Below, piece by piece: positions 11,708 through 24,823 of a stretch of 64,000 bases of DNA. Under the pieces are notes generated by a model. It saw nothing but the letters and a program-made list of their open reading frames with translations. It ran no database searches and was not told the DNA's origin. The stretch's first letter is position 1. Every line of letters begins with the position of its first letter. The DNA comes from Helichrysum umbraculigerum (lineage: Eukaryota; Streptophyta; Magnoliopsida; Asterales; Asteraceae): contig CATIUR010000001.1 in NCBI GenBank assembly GCA_949592205.1, positions 216,944,250 through 217,008,249 of the forward strand, written 5' to 3'. The position numbers and the translations under genes are program-made.

Positions 11708-14700
11708 TTAAATAAAGATAGGCTTGGGGTGCCTCCCAAGAGCGTTTGTTTTACGAGTCTCTAGCTTGACTCTTTGTACCTTTCTGTCGACTGACGGTGG
11801 TTCAAAGATAAAGACATCTTCCCTGATGGGAAAGTCTTCGAAGTAATGCTTTAAGCGGTGACCATTAACCTTAAAATTACCTTCTGGTGCCTCGAGTTCG
11901 ACTGCACCGTAAGGAAATACCTTTGATACTATGAATGGTCTGCTCCACCTGATCCTAAACTTGCCAGAGAATTTCTTGAATCGCGAGTTGAAAAGCAGCA
12001 CTTTATCTCCTGTTTTGAATCTTGAGGGCCTCAGCTTAGCATCGTGAATTCTCTTCGTTCGTTCCTTGAAGCTTAACGAACTGTCATATGCCTGATCCCT
12101 TAGTTCGGCTAACTCATTCAACTGCATTCGTCTATTTGCCCCAGCTGTAGAAATATCTAAGTTACAGTTCTTCAAAGCCCAGTATGCTTTATATTCCAGC
12201 TCAATTGGTAAGTGACATGCCTTGCCATAAACTAGACGATACGGTGTGGTTCCTAATGGTGTTTTATAGGCGGTTCTGAATGCCCACAATGCATCATCTA
12301 ATTTTTCAGCCCATTTGTACCCATGATTACCAACAGTTCTTTCCAAGATTCTTTTCAAAGCTCGATTTGTTGCCTCAGCTTGCCCATTTGTCTGGGGGTG
12401 ATAAGCTGTTGATGTCTTGTGAGTGACACCATACTGTTGCAGAACTTTCATGAATTGAACGTTGCAAAAGTGTGTACCACGATCACTAACGTTTTGCTGG
12501 CGTAGTATATTGGTTAAAACTGTTTCTCCTTCCGCTGTCCCAGAACTGCTCCGACTGCGAAATCACTGGCGTCGCACATGATTTCAAATGGGAGACTCCA
12601 GTCTGGAGCAACCATGATCGGTGCATGAACAAGCAGATCTTTCAGATGATCGAAGGCCTTGAGACATTCGTCTGTAAAGACAAACGGAGTATCTTTTTCG
12701 AGGAGATGAGTCATAGGTCGGGATATCTTAGAGAAATCTTTATAAAGCGACAGTAGAACCCGGCATGTCCTAGAAAACTGCGGATGGCTTTGACAGAGGT
12801 GGGTGGTGGAAGTTTTGAGATAGTCTCGACTTTTGCTTTGTCAACTTCAATTCCAGCTTTGGATATACGGTGTCCTAAAACTATGCCTTCTTTTACCATG
12901 AAATGGCATTTTTCCCAATTCAGAACTAGGTTTGATTCTTCACATCGGGTGAGCATTTTATTCAAGTTAGAAAGACAAGTGGTGAACGAATCTCCGAAAA
13001 CCGAAAAATCATCCATGAACACTTACATGCATTGTTCAATCATGTCATGGAAGATTGCTACCATGCATCTTTGAAATTTCGCTGGTGCATTACATAAGCC
13101 AAACGGCATACGTCGGTAGGCAAAGGTTCCGTATGGACAAGTGAACGTCGTCTTTTCTTGGTCCTTTGGATCGAGAGGTATCTAAAAATAGCCGGAGAAA
13201 CCATCGAGGAAGCAATAGAATTCGTTTCCAGACAATCTTTCAAGCATCTGATCAATGAATGGTAGAGGGAGGTGATCTTTGCGTGTAGCTTCATTTAGTT
13301 TCCGATAGTCGATACATACCCTCCAACCGGTGACGGTTCGTGTTGGAATCAACTCGTTGTCTTCGTTAGCGATGACCGTCATGCCTCCTTTCTTTGGGAC
13401 GACTTGAACTGGACTGACCCATGGGGAATCTGAAATAGGGTAAATTAAACCAGCATCCAAGAGTTTGATAACCTCCTTTTTCACCACGTCTTGAATCTTT
13501 GGGTTAACTCTCCTTTGCCTTTGAATAGAGGGCCTGAAGTCATTTTCCATTAAGATCTTGTGAGTGCAGTAATTTGGGATGATCCCCTGTATGTCAGAGA
13601 TTTTCCATGCAATCGCTTTCTTATGTGACTTTAGAACCTCAATGAGTAGTGCTTTTTCTTCAGGCTTCAGATCTTTGGATATGATAACTGGTAAGTGCGA
13701 AGTTCCTTCGAGAAAAGCATATTCAAGGTGTGAGGGAAGTTCCTTTAGCTCCAATTCGGGTGGTTCTTCAGTGGAAGGCTTCATCCTGGCAATCTCGTCT
13801 CTCTTAAGCTCATCGTATGTTGTCTGATAATCTGACTCAACTGCAGGTGCCTCTGGAATGTTGGCTGATGCTATTTCAACCCATTCTGTATTGTTGTAAA
13901 GCTCATTTTTTCTCAGCTCATTTTTTACTTGGGAAGATTGAGAGATTGCATTATCTTCAGTGATTATTTCTTTGTTGTCCTTTGTGAATGCGAATCTCTG
14001 AAACTGAGCTGAAGAAGATGTGGTAAAAGTAATCTCTGGTTTCAAGTTTTCACAACTTTTAGAAAGTTGCGGATCGGATGGTTTAAGCATTGACTCCATT
14101 TCCTTGAGAGTCTTCAGAATTTCTTCTTTTGAGAGAGATGAATCAGGAACTTCAGAATTAGGGCTTCTTCTCAAGAGAGTGACCGGAGTGCCTTGTCCAA
14201 GTGGTACAGCAGTGATAAATCTGTTGGGCTGTAAGTTGGAATTCTTTAAAGGTAATAGCACTTCCTTTGATGCAATGGATGGATCCGAGATAGCTGAGCA
14301 TAGACCCGCACCTTCTTCACAGATTTTCCTTGTTGTGATGACAGTGTTTGGAAGGGGATTAATGCTGCTTACTGCGAGGATTTCTTCCAGGTGTTCTTCA
14401 ATTATTTCCTGCATAGAATCTACAAGACCAAGGTCTTCTCCCATAGGAAGTTTCATTAGTTTATCGACATTGAAGGTGACTTCCTCAGTTCCCACTCTAA
14501 GTTTTAAAGATTTTTCATTCACGTCAATGACGGCCTTGGCAGTATTTAGGAAAGGTCTACCAAGGATGAGTAGTACCTGAGCGTCTTCCTCAATATCCAT
14601 AACAACAAAATCAACAGGAAAGACGAATTTATCAACACGTACCATAATATCTTCAGCAATTCCTCGAGGGAGTTTAACTGATCTATCAGCTAATTGGATG

Positions 14701-15288
14701 GTCATACGGGTTGGTAAAAGTTCGCTTAATCCTAGTTTCCTATAAAGCGAGTATGGCATAAGGTTTACACTAGCTCCTAAGTCAGCTAAGGTGTTACTTA
14801 TTTGAACATCCTGAAGGTAACAAGGAATAGTGAAACGGCCAGTGTCTCCTAACTTTGGGGGTAGTCCTTGTTGCATAATTAAAGAGCATTCTGCGTCTAA
14901 GGGCAAGTTAACTATTTGTCTGAGTTTTTCTTTGTTGGATATAAGTTCTTTAAAGAATTTGGCACAACTAGGCATTTCAACTAAAGCATCTAATAATCGA
15001 ACGTTTAAGTGTAGGCTTTTGAACATCTCTAGATATTTTCCAAACTGGGCTTCTTGTTTCTCTTTCTTAAGCCTACCAAGGAAAGGTATACGTGTTGGTT
15101 TAACTACTTCTGGGGCTTTGGAAGATTCTGGTTCAGGAGAGGTGACAGGAGTGTCAACAGGTACTGAATCAGTGGGTAGAGAAGAACTAGAAGGCTCGTC
15201 TGAAGGAATATCTTCTGATTTCTCATTCTTAGTCTCTTTTCCGCCTCTATTGACAACAAGGATATCATCATAATCATAAGATGAATGA
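11708..15288 (-). pseudogene. Copy 2 gag C-terminus, protease, RT, RNase H and integrase remnants
   Basis: Right to left: gag linker and protease (DLGASVNLMP near 14770), first part of RT, then fragments of RNase H and the C-terminal half of integrase. Lesions by comparison with copy 1: a stop at 13182-13184 where copy 1 reads Gln; TAA at 13023-13025 before FMDD, shared with copy 1; a one-base deletion near 12740; and a deletion of about 0.94 kb at 12489 that joins RNase H to integrase after the second catalytic Asp region. Unlike copy 1, the protease to RT junction is in frame here, and integrase runs to its natural end at 11708. Confidence 0.88.
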
Positions 15289-15293
15289 AGAAT

Positions 15294-17263
15294 TATAACA
15301 CCCCTCGTTTCATATTATAAACAATAATATAATAATGGCGACTCGGAAGCGTATATTTAAAACATACTATCAATGTACTCAAAATGTCAATAAACTTTTT
15401 CAAACTTATTACATGACATTTCAACAAACTCGGTGTTATATAATTCAAAACATCTCTTTAGTTATCAAAATAACATCATAGTAAAAGCCTGTCAAACATT
15501 CCATCCAGTCAAACACTTCCTGCCCTGCCCAATATGTCCCATCTATTTCAACCTGCAGGAAGAACTGTGGTGGGATTAGCATAAAGCTAAGTGAATGAAA
15601 CTATAAGCAACAGTCTAACCTAGCATAACAATCTGTTTACATCAAATAACAATAAACAGAAAATCAATCAATCACTCGACATCCAATCAATGTCATACAC
15701 GCAACATCATGAGGATCGGTGGTCCCTGAGACACCCTAATACCGGTTTGGCACTCAAGGAACTCTTGTCAATCATCTGTATTGGCCTATACAGAATTACC
15801 GATAACCAGTTGTTAATCACATACGACCTAGATCTCTAAACCGACATTTCAAGTTTCCGAGATCTCCTGTCGTCTACAACAACAACAAGTCCAACCATCA
15901 AATCAAGTTGACCTCAAAATCTTACATACTAGCACAATCAGCCAAGTAAACAACTAGTTAAACTATCATGGCAAGATATCTCAGCAATTACATTCTATCA
16001 AGATAATATTATAATTATTTGTTGTAAATCAAATCATTACAACTAAATCACACTGAGTTTACAGATCCACTCACCGATTACCTCAGACCTCCACTCAGTA
16101 GTCTAATATCACTGAGCCTTCTCCACATCTGAGAATCAACCAATCAAATATAAGTTAGTAATCAAATCATAAATACTGAACTTATATCAATCTTTAACAT
16201 TAGGAACTTAACATAATCTACATCAAGATTACTAGTTCCTAACTATCCACTAATGATTTATAATATAATCATTATCATCTATTAACATATATTCAATATT
16301 AATCACATTACTGTTAACAATCAAACAAGAATTGCTATAACAGTGAACCAAGCCGCCGTCTTCACCCTTGAAGCCGCCGGCTTCTAACCATCACCCGCCG
16401 GCTTCACTTCATCAACCGCCGGGTAAATTACTAAAAGTGGTAACAGAAGCAAACCACGTTTTAAAGCATATACCAACCGCCGGGCATTGTTTATACCCGC
16501 CGGGTCCCTACACCACAACACAAGCCGCCGGCTAGGCTCAGAAGCCGCCGGCTTCTATTGACTCGGGACAAGCCGCCGGCTTCGGCATGAAGCCGCCGGC
16601 TTCAGGCTTCGTCCCAGCACAGTTTCGAGCTGTAAAACCCTAACCCACGGGTTTATAATCCAAAACCTCAAAAACAACGTTTCTAACCGTTTAAAACCAC
16701 AATTATTATCACATAATCAATATGTAACACTTATAACATGATTTCTAACATCCAAATCTCTCAAATCATCAATTTACCCAAATTCAATCAAAATCAAATT
16801 CTTAAATACTCAAGAACACTTACTGATTGAAGAATCTAACGATGGTAATCTGATGATTATTAAGTTTCATGAGAATCACAACTTCCTGATTTGATTTCTG
16901 GATTGATTTGGAGGTTTTCAGAGAGTTTCTGTGAGTTTCTAAATGAAAATGAATAACTTTCCTAAATAGGAAAGGATATATATAGAAACTTAGGTCGGTC
17001 CAACCTAAACCGCCTTCAATATATGGGTATAATTTAATACCCCATCTCAATCTATTGCCTGGAACCCGAAAACCATTTGCGAGTCCAAACATTTTATCGC
17101 ACCGTCAGCTATATTAATTTACAACAATTAATATTTCACTTATCACATTGGAATATTCGGATCCTATTCCAATTATTTCACTATTTCAAACAATATTATT
17201 TCCAAACACATTTAAATCAAGAAATAATATATAAACAACTAGGTCCATTTCGAGGATGTTACA
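15294..17263 (-). repeat. 3' LTR of the nested element
   Basis: 1970 bp. On the minus strand it begins TGTAACATCC and ends GTGTTATA, so the usual terminal CA is TA in both LTRs. A CTATATATA box lies at 16977-16985 (minus). GC-rich palindromes with core GCCGCCGGC occupy 16351-16610, downstream of the box. Confidence 0.92.
16351..16610. repeat. Cluster of GAAGCCGCCGGCTTC palindromes in the LTR
   Basis: Eight or more copies of a GCCGCCGG core, several extended to the perfect palindrome GAAGCCGCCGGCTTC, are spaced 15-60 bases apart in otherwise AT-rich sequence. They lie 3' of the TATA box, so would be in the transcript (R/U5) and could form hairpins. The same array is in the other LTR at about 22584-22843. 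Confidence 0.75.
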
Positions 17264-17280
17264 ACTCTCCCCCCCTTAAA
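17264..17280 (-). promoter_or_regulatory. Polypurine tract of the nested element
   Basis: The minus strand carries TTTAAGGGGGGGAGAGT directly against the 3' LTR start. It primes plus-strand synthesis in LTR retrotransposons and confirms minus orientation. Confidence 0.85.
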
Positions 17281-20200
17281 GAGATTTCGTCCCCGAAATC
17301 TAACCTCAATCAATCTAACTAATGTGATATAATCACATATATCTTAATATACATTTGTCTTCAATAGCAACTTACAACTATACTTAGACTGTTTGAATTC
17401 TTTCCACATGCACATATCCAAATGTACATGCTTCTATCTTTTCCTATGCACACATACAGTGCATCCATCCAACATCTCATAGGAACCAATCATCTATCTA
17501 ATTCCTTTATCACCAATCAGATAAAAGTTTAAAGCACCCTATCACTTTAACCAACAACAATAAGTGAAACCTAACATCACTTTCTAGGTCTACACAACCA
17601 GAAATTAGCAACATGCTAAAATCTTTAACCTACTCTCACTGTTCATCACTGGTAACAATAAAACAGCAGTAACAATATCACAACAACAGTGTTTATTAAA
17701 CCACAATGTACCTAGCAACACTGAAATATAATTCAGCTCACGACCAACAATCAGTCTAATATACAGATCACAATATTAAATCTCTACCATCAAAGATTTG
17801 AAATTCAAATCTAGGTTAACTTTTCATCCAAAAGTTTCATACCTACTCTTGTGAATAACCTACCATATTCACATATCATTTTAATCATATGAAATCCTTT
17901 ACTTAAAGTAATCCAGATTCATATCACTTTAATAAGCACAGCAGAGGTCACACTCAGTAGGTAAAACTACAATCAACAAGTACTTTGCTCAATCAACAAT
18001 AGTACCATAATCAAATATTACCTACATTCAACCAACCTCTACATTGACTTATTTCTACTTGTAATTCCTTTCATTACAACCTATCAATTGTTAACAACAA
18101 CAATAACACTTCCAATAATCACAACACTAATGATTATATAGTTCAGTACATCTATCAATACTCACTATATATCTCCAAAGTTTAACTAACCATCAAGTTA
18201 GAATTTGTATATTACTTAAACTGGTAAGACATCAGAATCTTATCTCAGCAACCAGTTAATTTAATTCAACCTTACAATCTTAAACTACTAATCACAAGCA
18301 ATTAGAAGTTATACAACTTTAATCACATAATCACTTAGTACCAAATTCCATCAATCTAGCAACTAAGTCAATCCTAATCAACATTATGATACCACAATTC
18401 AAGTATCACAATATCACAATGTGCTACTTTACAACACATTTCAACAAAATCTACATCAAGTTAATCACAATTAACTAACCTCCACATATCTTATGGCACA
18501 TTTTAATTCATTCTATTAAAACTTATCATGCCATTTATTATCATGTATATCACACATATATACTTACACAACTTCAGGTACTCTCTTAAATGGACACATA
18601 CACATCAATTCCATTTAATCCTATACACTAGGCCATTCAGACTGTTAAAGTCTTTATCAAGCCTTCTCAGTAGTACTAGTCATCACATATCCATACCACA
18701 GGACATGGAATAATTATCAATTCTATGTTTCACTTATATACTTACCAACTCATATATAACTTAAACATTTCAGCTTAAACTTACAATAAAAGCTTGGTGA
18801 ATACAATCATCACCTATCAATTTCAAGGTTTCCCTTACTTTCTAACATATACAATTTCTTAAAATATGAACAATCATTCAATTCATATTTCCTCAATTTA
18901 TCAAACAAAGATCAACTAAATCTTTAACACCATCCAGCTCCAGATATACTTTCATATCATACCTTAGTTGGATCTAATCTCAATTTACCACTTCATCACT
19001 TACTTTATTTGCATACAATCAACAAATAACTAAAGAATTCATTCAATTCTTTCAATATCTAAGTAACTCACCATGAGGTACCAATCAACCTATGCAACTA
19101 ATAATAATAACCTTCAATTATTCATCATCTCACAGTCTTACCCAATCAAAGTTATCATCACAAGCCTCATACACTGGTAAGACTTTCTTATCACAATCCT
19201 AATCAATGTGATTTAACTTACATCATTCAACAATTTATAACTATCATATCATTTAATGACTTCATATCTGTATAATTCCTTAACATGTATTCAGTTTAAA
19301 TATCTAACATCGCCCAACTGAATACTCAATCATACTTAGCACTATTTCAATTACTTAATACTATCCTTAAGTAATTAAATCAAGTTTCACAAACTTAAAC
19401 AATTCATCTATTTCTTTTGGATCTTACATGACCCGTTTCCACATAATGTGACAAATCTAAAAATTCAATCACATTCCATACAGTCATAACATTTCAATCA
19501 ATGTTAAACTATTTCAACACAAATAGTTGACTATTTGTCAACTTTGATTTCAATCAATCAATCAATAAAATTCTCTAATTGCTTTTCTCTAGTTTGACCC
19601 AATCTCAAACCAATCACAAGCAATTAATTTTATACACAACTCACTATTCATGGTTTGACTTTCAAAGTTAACATACTATCAATATTAACTCACAACAAAC
19701 CATTTCATCTTATATGTTCACTTTCAAACATATATTTCAAATTATTACATTCAATAATCTTATCAATCCTTCACAAGGACAAGGTCAACCTACGTCAATC
19801 TTGGCTCCATACAAGCTATTTCATATTGTATGTTTACTTTCAAACATAGACCTCACATTATTACATTCAATAATACTAGAAAATTCCTCAAGCAAGACAA
19901 TATCAACCTATCTCAACTTTGGCTTCATACAAGCCAGCTACAACATAGTGATTCATTTAAACACTATACAAATCCACCTACAGGTAATCTATCATTATCA
20001 ATCACAATTACCTATTTAACAGAATCCAATTTGTCATTTATGTTCATCAACAAAACAACTATCAATGACAAACATTATTTACACTCTCACATTTACATTC
20101 TAGATGTTACAGTTCTATCAACCAATTGTTTTCTTATCAAAACAACTATTAAACCACTTAGCATACTCTCATGCTCAGTTTTCTAAATCACATTACATTT

Positions 20201-21511
20201 CTTTTATACCAAGTAGCCTCAACAAATTCATGTGACACAACATAATATAACAACGGTGATCAGGCGTTGCAAGATTATGTTCTTCACAATCCATTCTCAG
20301 ACTACTCTACATTATAATTATCAATATGACCTACTCTTATCTCATGTATGTATTAAATACTTCATGATTTCAAATCAATCATAATCTATTTAATAGTTCC
20401 TATCAGCTGATACATACTCAAAATCAGCTTACTACTTACATATTCAACCTTACATATGTAAGCCATCTCACATACACACAATGTTCTAATTTTCAACAAC
20501 TGAATTACTCAGTATATCACTTATCTGAAACCTCAAACACATGATAACTCATCATCATTGTTTCATTACTTACACTAATCAATGTCCCTATTTACATTCA
20601 ATATTCAGGACACTTCTTACTTAATTATTATTATCACTTTGACCTATGCTATCATATCAAGCATCACTGTCACAACAAGCCTACTCAATCATGTTACTTT
20701 TAAATATTTCATCTATTAATTTACAATTAACCAGAAAGACCTATCACTTTCTCAATCAATTTAGCTTTATCATAAGCTATATTTCTCATAAACCTATCAT
20801 TTTGTTGGTTTATATCAAGTGTTTAGCTATAATCCTAACACATCATATAGCCACATAAACACATATTTTCTCAAATAGCAGTCATGCTCAAATCAAATGA
20901 CACCACTATCCTTAAACAGGATTCAAATCACACCTTGTGATCAATCTACTAATATAATACTATCAATTATTTTGTCTCACCAATAAAGACACTCCTTAGG
21001 TTCCAACATCAATCATGTTAAACCTTAATCAACTCTTTATCTACTCATTTAATCACATTTCTGCATTTTCAATTCAATCAGAAATAACCACCACAATGAG
21101 TATCCCATTCAATACCTCTATCCTCATGTCAACCTATAACAATCATTAGTTGACTCAAAACTGGGGAATCATATCAGTCTGACTAAATTAACTTCACAAC
21201 AAAGCTTACTCAACATAACAGAGTAAACAATTCAAGTTAATTTAAATTAACATAGGCTTATCGAAGATTACCTGGCAATCTTAAGCCAGCAATGTTGAGG
21301 AAACATGAAATATACCAATCAGATACTCATGTTCCTCCGTCTCTGCAATCAAACAACAGCTTCACAACTTGTTAAGGGTTAGTACATATTCAACTAACTA
21401 TTTTCTCATGCATTCACTACTCAACTAAACCCACACCCACTGGAATGTTTGACTCAACTCTATCAAGTTTAGGATTGAACATTCTATCAAGTCCAATTCA
21501 CCCAAACTATT
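17281..21511 (-). other. Non-coding internal region of the nested element
   Basis: No gag, protease, RT or integrase motif in any frame. The plus strand is poor in G: in two sample lines (18301-18360 and 19441-19500) I count 26 C and 7 G. So the element RNA would be G-rich and C-poor over 4 kb. Open frames here are short, plus-strand and of biased composition, and I do not regard them as genes. Confidence 0.8.
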
Positions 21512-21523
21512 GCTCTGATACCA
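21512..21523 (-). promoter_or_regulatory. Primer binding site, initiator tRNA-Met type
   Basis: TGGTATCAGAGC on the minus strand, three bases inside the 5' LTR, is the standard plant primer site for initiator tRNA-Met. Confidence 0.9.
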
Positions 21524-21526
21524 GCT

Positions 21527-23496
21527 TATAACACCCCTCGTTTCATATTATAAACAATAATATAATAATGGCGACTCGGAAGCGTATATTTAAAACATAC
21601 TATCAATGTACTCAAAATGTCAATAAACTTTTTCAAACTTATTACATGACATTTCAACAAACTCGGTGTTATATAATTCAAAACATCTCTTTAGTTATCA
21701 AAATAACATCAGAGTAAAAGCCTGTCAAACATTCCATCCAGTCAAACACTTCCTGCCCTGCCCAATATGTCCCATCTATTTCAACCTGCAGGAAGAACTG
21801 TGGTGGGATTAGCATAAAGCTAAGTGAATGAAACTATAAGCAACAGTCTAACCTAGCATAACAATCTGTTTACATCAAATAACAATAAACAGAAAATCAA
21901 TCAATCACTCGACATCCAATCAATGTCATACACGCAACATCATGAGGATCGGTGGTCCCTGAGACACCCTAATACCGGTTTGGCACTCAAGGAACTCTTG
22001 TCAATCATCTGTATTGGCCTATACAGAATTACCGATAACCAGTTGTTAATCACATACGACCTAGATCTCTAAACCGACATTTCAAGTTTCCGAGATCTCC
22101 TGTCGTCTACAACAACAACAAGTCCAACCATCAAATCAAGTTGACCTCAAAATCTTACATACTAGCACAATCAGCCAAGTAAACAACTAGTTAAACTATC
22201 ATGGCAAGATATCTCAGCAATTACATTCTATCAAAATAATACTATAATTATTTGTTGTAAATCAAATCATTACAACTAAATCACACTGAGGTTACAGATC
22301 CACTCACCGATTACCTCAGACCTCCACTCAGTAGTCTAATATCACTGAGCCTTCTCCACATCTGAGAATCAACCAATCAAATATAAGTTAGTAATCAAAT
22401 CATAAATACTGAACTTATATCAATCTTTAACATTAGGAACTTAACATAATCTACATCAAGATTACTAGTTCCTAACTATCCACTAATAATTTATAATATA
22501 ATCATTATCATCTATTAACATATATTCAATATTAATCACATTACTGTTAACAATCAAACAAGAATTGCTATAACAGTGAACCAAGCCGCCGTCTTCACCC
22601 TTGAAGCCGCCGGCTTCTAACCATCACCCGCCGGCTTCACTTCATCAACCGCCGGGTAAATTACTAAAAGTGGTAACAGAAGCAAACCACGTTTTAAAGC
22701 ATATACCAACCGCTGGGCATTGTTTATACCCGCCGGGTCCCTACACCACAGCACAAGCCGCCGGCTAGGCTCAGAAGCCGCCGGCTTCTATTGACTCGGG
22801 ACAAGCCGCCGGCTTCGGCATGAAGCCGCCGGCTTCAGGCTTCGTCCCAGCACAGTTTCGAGCTGTAAAACCCTAACCCACGGGTTTATAATCCAAAACC
22901 TCAAAAACAACGTTTCTAACCGTTTAAAACCACAATTATTATCACATAATCAATATGTAACACTTATAACATGATTTCTAACATCCAAATCTCTCAAATC
23001 ATCAATTTACCCAAATTCAATCAAAATCAAATTCTTAAATACTCAAGAATACTTACTGATTGAAGAATCTAACGATGGTAATCTGATGATTATTAAGTTT
23101 CATGAGAATCACAACTTCCTGATTTGATTTCTGGATTGATTTGGAGGTTTTCAGAGAGTTTCTGTGAGTTTCTAAATGAAAATGAATAACTTTCCTAAAT
23201 AGGAAAGGATATATATAGAAACTTAGGTCGGTCCAACCTAAACCGCCTTCAATATATGGGTATAATTTAATACCCCATCTCAATCTATTGCCTGGAACCC
23301 GAAAACCATTTGCGAGTCCAAACATTTTATCGCACCGTCAGCTATATTAATTTACAACAATTAATATTTCACTTATCACATTGGAATATTCGGATCCTAT
23401 TCCAATTATTTCACTATTTCAAACAATATTATTTCCAAACACATTTAAATCAAGAAATAATATATAAACAACTAGGTCCATTTCGAGGATGTTACA
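21527..23496 (-). repeat. 5' LTR of the nested element
   Basis: Direct repeat of 15294-17263, same 1970-bp length, about eight substitutions by eye (near 99.6% identity). Its promoter box lies at about 23210-23218. It would drive transcription leftward through the non-coding interior. Confidence 0.92.
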
Positions 23497-23501
23497 AGAA
23501 T

Positions 23502-24626
23502 AGCTTTGCTAATCGCTTCTTCTCTTTGATTCTCCTCAACTTTTAAAAACAATCTTTTAACATTATCCTCCATGTTTTTAATTAAATCGTTTGAAATTCT
23601 GAGCAAATAATCAATTTGGTTTTGAAAATCAACAATTTGTTTGTTTTTATTATTTTGTTCAACCATGAAGTTATTGAAAATCGTATTGTTTAGACGAGAA
23701 GACAATTGAGAAGAAGTAGAGGGTGTAGAGGGAACTAACAAATGAGAGATAGGTTGTTTGGATAACCGCTGAGTGAAAGGTTTTGAATGAATGATTTGAT
23801 CAGTGGTTCCAGATGTGGCGAAAACATCTTCCTTGGGCTTCGAGCGTGAGAAGAGCCGTTGAGGTTGCTTCTTAGATTTGGAAGAGTCTTGCATATCCTT
23901 AACAACTTTAGAGATGGATTCGAGTTGAGTTCTTAAAGTGTCGAACGCTTGAGTAGAAGTGTCTTTGTCTTTCGAGGTTGATTCATCAAACTCCAAGTCG
24001 TGTTGGTGCATCGTTATCGTCTCAATCAACTTCCAGGCTTCTTCTGACGTATGTAGCATGAAATTTCCGGATGAAGCAGCATTGAGGGTTTGTTGGTGAT
24101 GAGGATTTAGACTGTTGTAGAATGTGCAGACCAGATTCATTTCAGCCAACTGATGATTCGGACATCTTCCAAGCAGATTCTTAAAGCGTTCCCAAGCTGA
24201 GCTTAATGATTCAGTAGTTTCTTGACGAAAGTTAATGATTTCATTTTTGAGCTTGGTTTGTAGGGACGGAGGGAAAAACTTAGCTAAGAACTTAGTAGCC
24301 ATCTCCTCCCATGTATGAATCGAATTGGGTTCGAGTTCATAAAACCATGACTGAGCTCGGAAAGCTAAAGAATAAGGAAACAGGTGAAGTCGGGTGACTT
24401 TGACACTGGATCCGGTTTGTTCGAAATAGTCGGAAAGGTTGATGAACATGTTAAGATGGGTGTTTGGATTTTCAACCGAAAGACCATGAAACTGACACTG
24501 AGATTTAAGTAATTTAATGAAGTGTGGTCTGATTTCAATGGTTTCGTCGGTTGGTGATACGATTGGTCCTCCTCGTCCCTCTAGCAGTGGTTGGGTTGAT
24601 GAGGCGAGAGTGATACGATTAGCCAT
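23502..24626 (-). pseudogene. Copy 2 gag N-terminal part, cut by the nested element
   Basis: Begins MANRITLASS at 24626 like copy 1 and is open through the gag domain and linker to the insertion point. Its continuation is at 15288 on the other side of the nested element. It differs from copy 1 by only a few substitutions. The apparent frame end inside 23472-23496 is nested-LTR sequence, not gag. Confidence 0.9.
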
Positions 24627-24797
24627 AACTTGTTTTTAGAAGAAAATAGGGTTTTGGAAAGATAGGTTTAACTAATGACGGGAAATTAAAAACTAACTAA
24701 TCCTAGGGATAAAAATTGTAACTTCCGGATGATATTGATCTTCCGTAAGGATCGCTAAATAACTAAGATAACAAAATTCCTAAAATCGGTCGTTGTA

Positions 24798-24816
24798 GTC
24801 CCCGGCAGTGGCGCCA
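24798..24816 (-). promoter_or_regulatory. Primer binding site, tRNA-Asp type, copy 2
   Basis: TGGCGCCACTGCCGGGGAC on the minus strand, seven bases inside the LTR end at 24824; one base differs from the copy 1 site. Confidence 0.85.
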
Positions 24817-24823
24817 AAAAGCT

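Larger units (their letters stand above)
15294..23496 (-). mobile_element. Nested non-autonomous LTR retrotransposon (LARD), chromovirus-like ends
   Basis: An 8203-bp element flanked by the 5-bp duplication AGAAT (15289-15293 and 23497-23501). The uninterrupted target is visible in copy 1 near 5425-5450. LTRs of 1970 bp lie at 15294-17263 and 21527-23496. The primer site matches initiator tRNA-Met. The polypurine end on the minus strand (GGACGAAATCTCTTTAAGG, then a G run, then TGTAACA) resembles Tekay/Del chromoviruses. The 4263-bp internal region has no gag or pol frame, so it needs proteins from a relative. About eight substitutions separate its LTRs by eye. Confidence 0.92.
9206..24823 (-). 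mobile_element. Athila-like element, copy 2, internal region, split by a nested LTR element
   Basis: Same order as copy 1. It has lost about 266 bp in the env-position ORF and about 0.94 kb covering the end of RNase H and the start of integrase. An 8203-bp LTR element sits inside it at 15294-23496. With insertion and its duplication removed, the internal region is about 7.4 kb. Flanked by the LTRs 6755-9205 and 24824-27274. Confidence 0.88.

Noticed and set aside
16820..17322. 90-codon minus ORF and 81-codon plus ORF in the nested LTR
   Set aside because: Both lie in the LTR and overlap its promoter; both are duplicated only because the LTR is duplicated.
19655..20186. Overlapping plus-strand ORFs in the LARD interior
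   Set aside because: Three frames are open at once because the strand is poor in G and stop codons are underrepresented by composition; no protein-like pattern.
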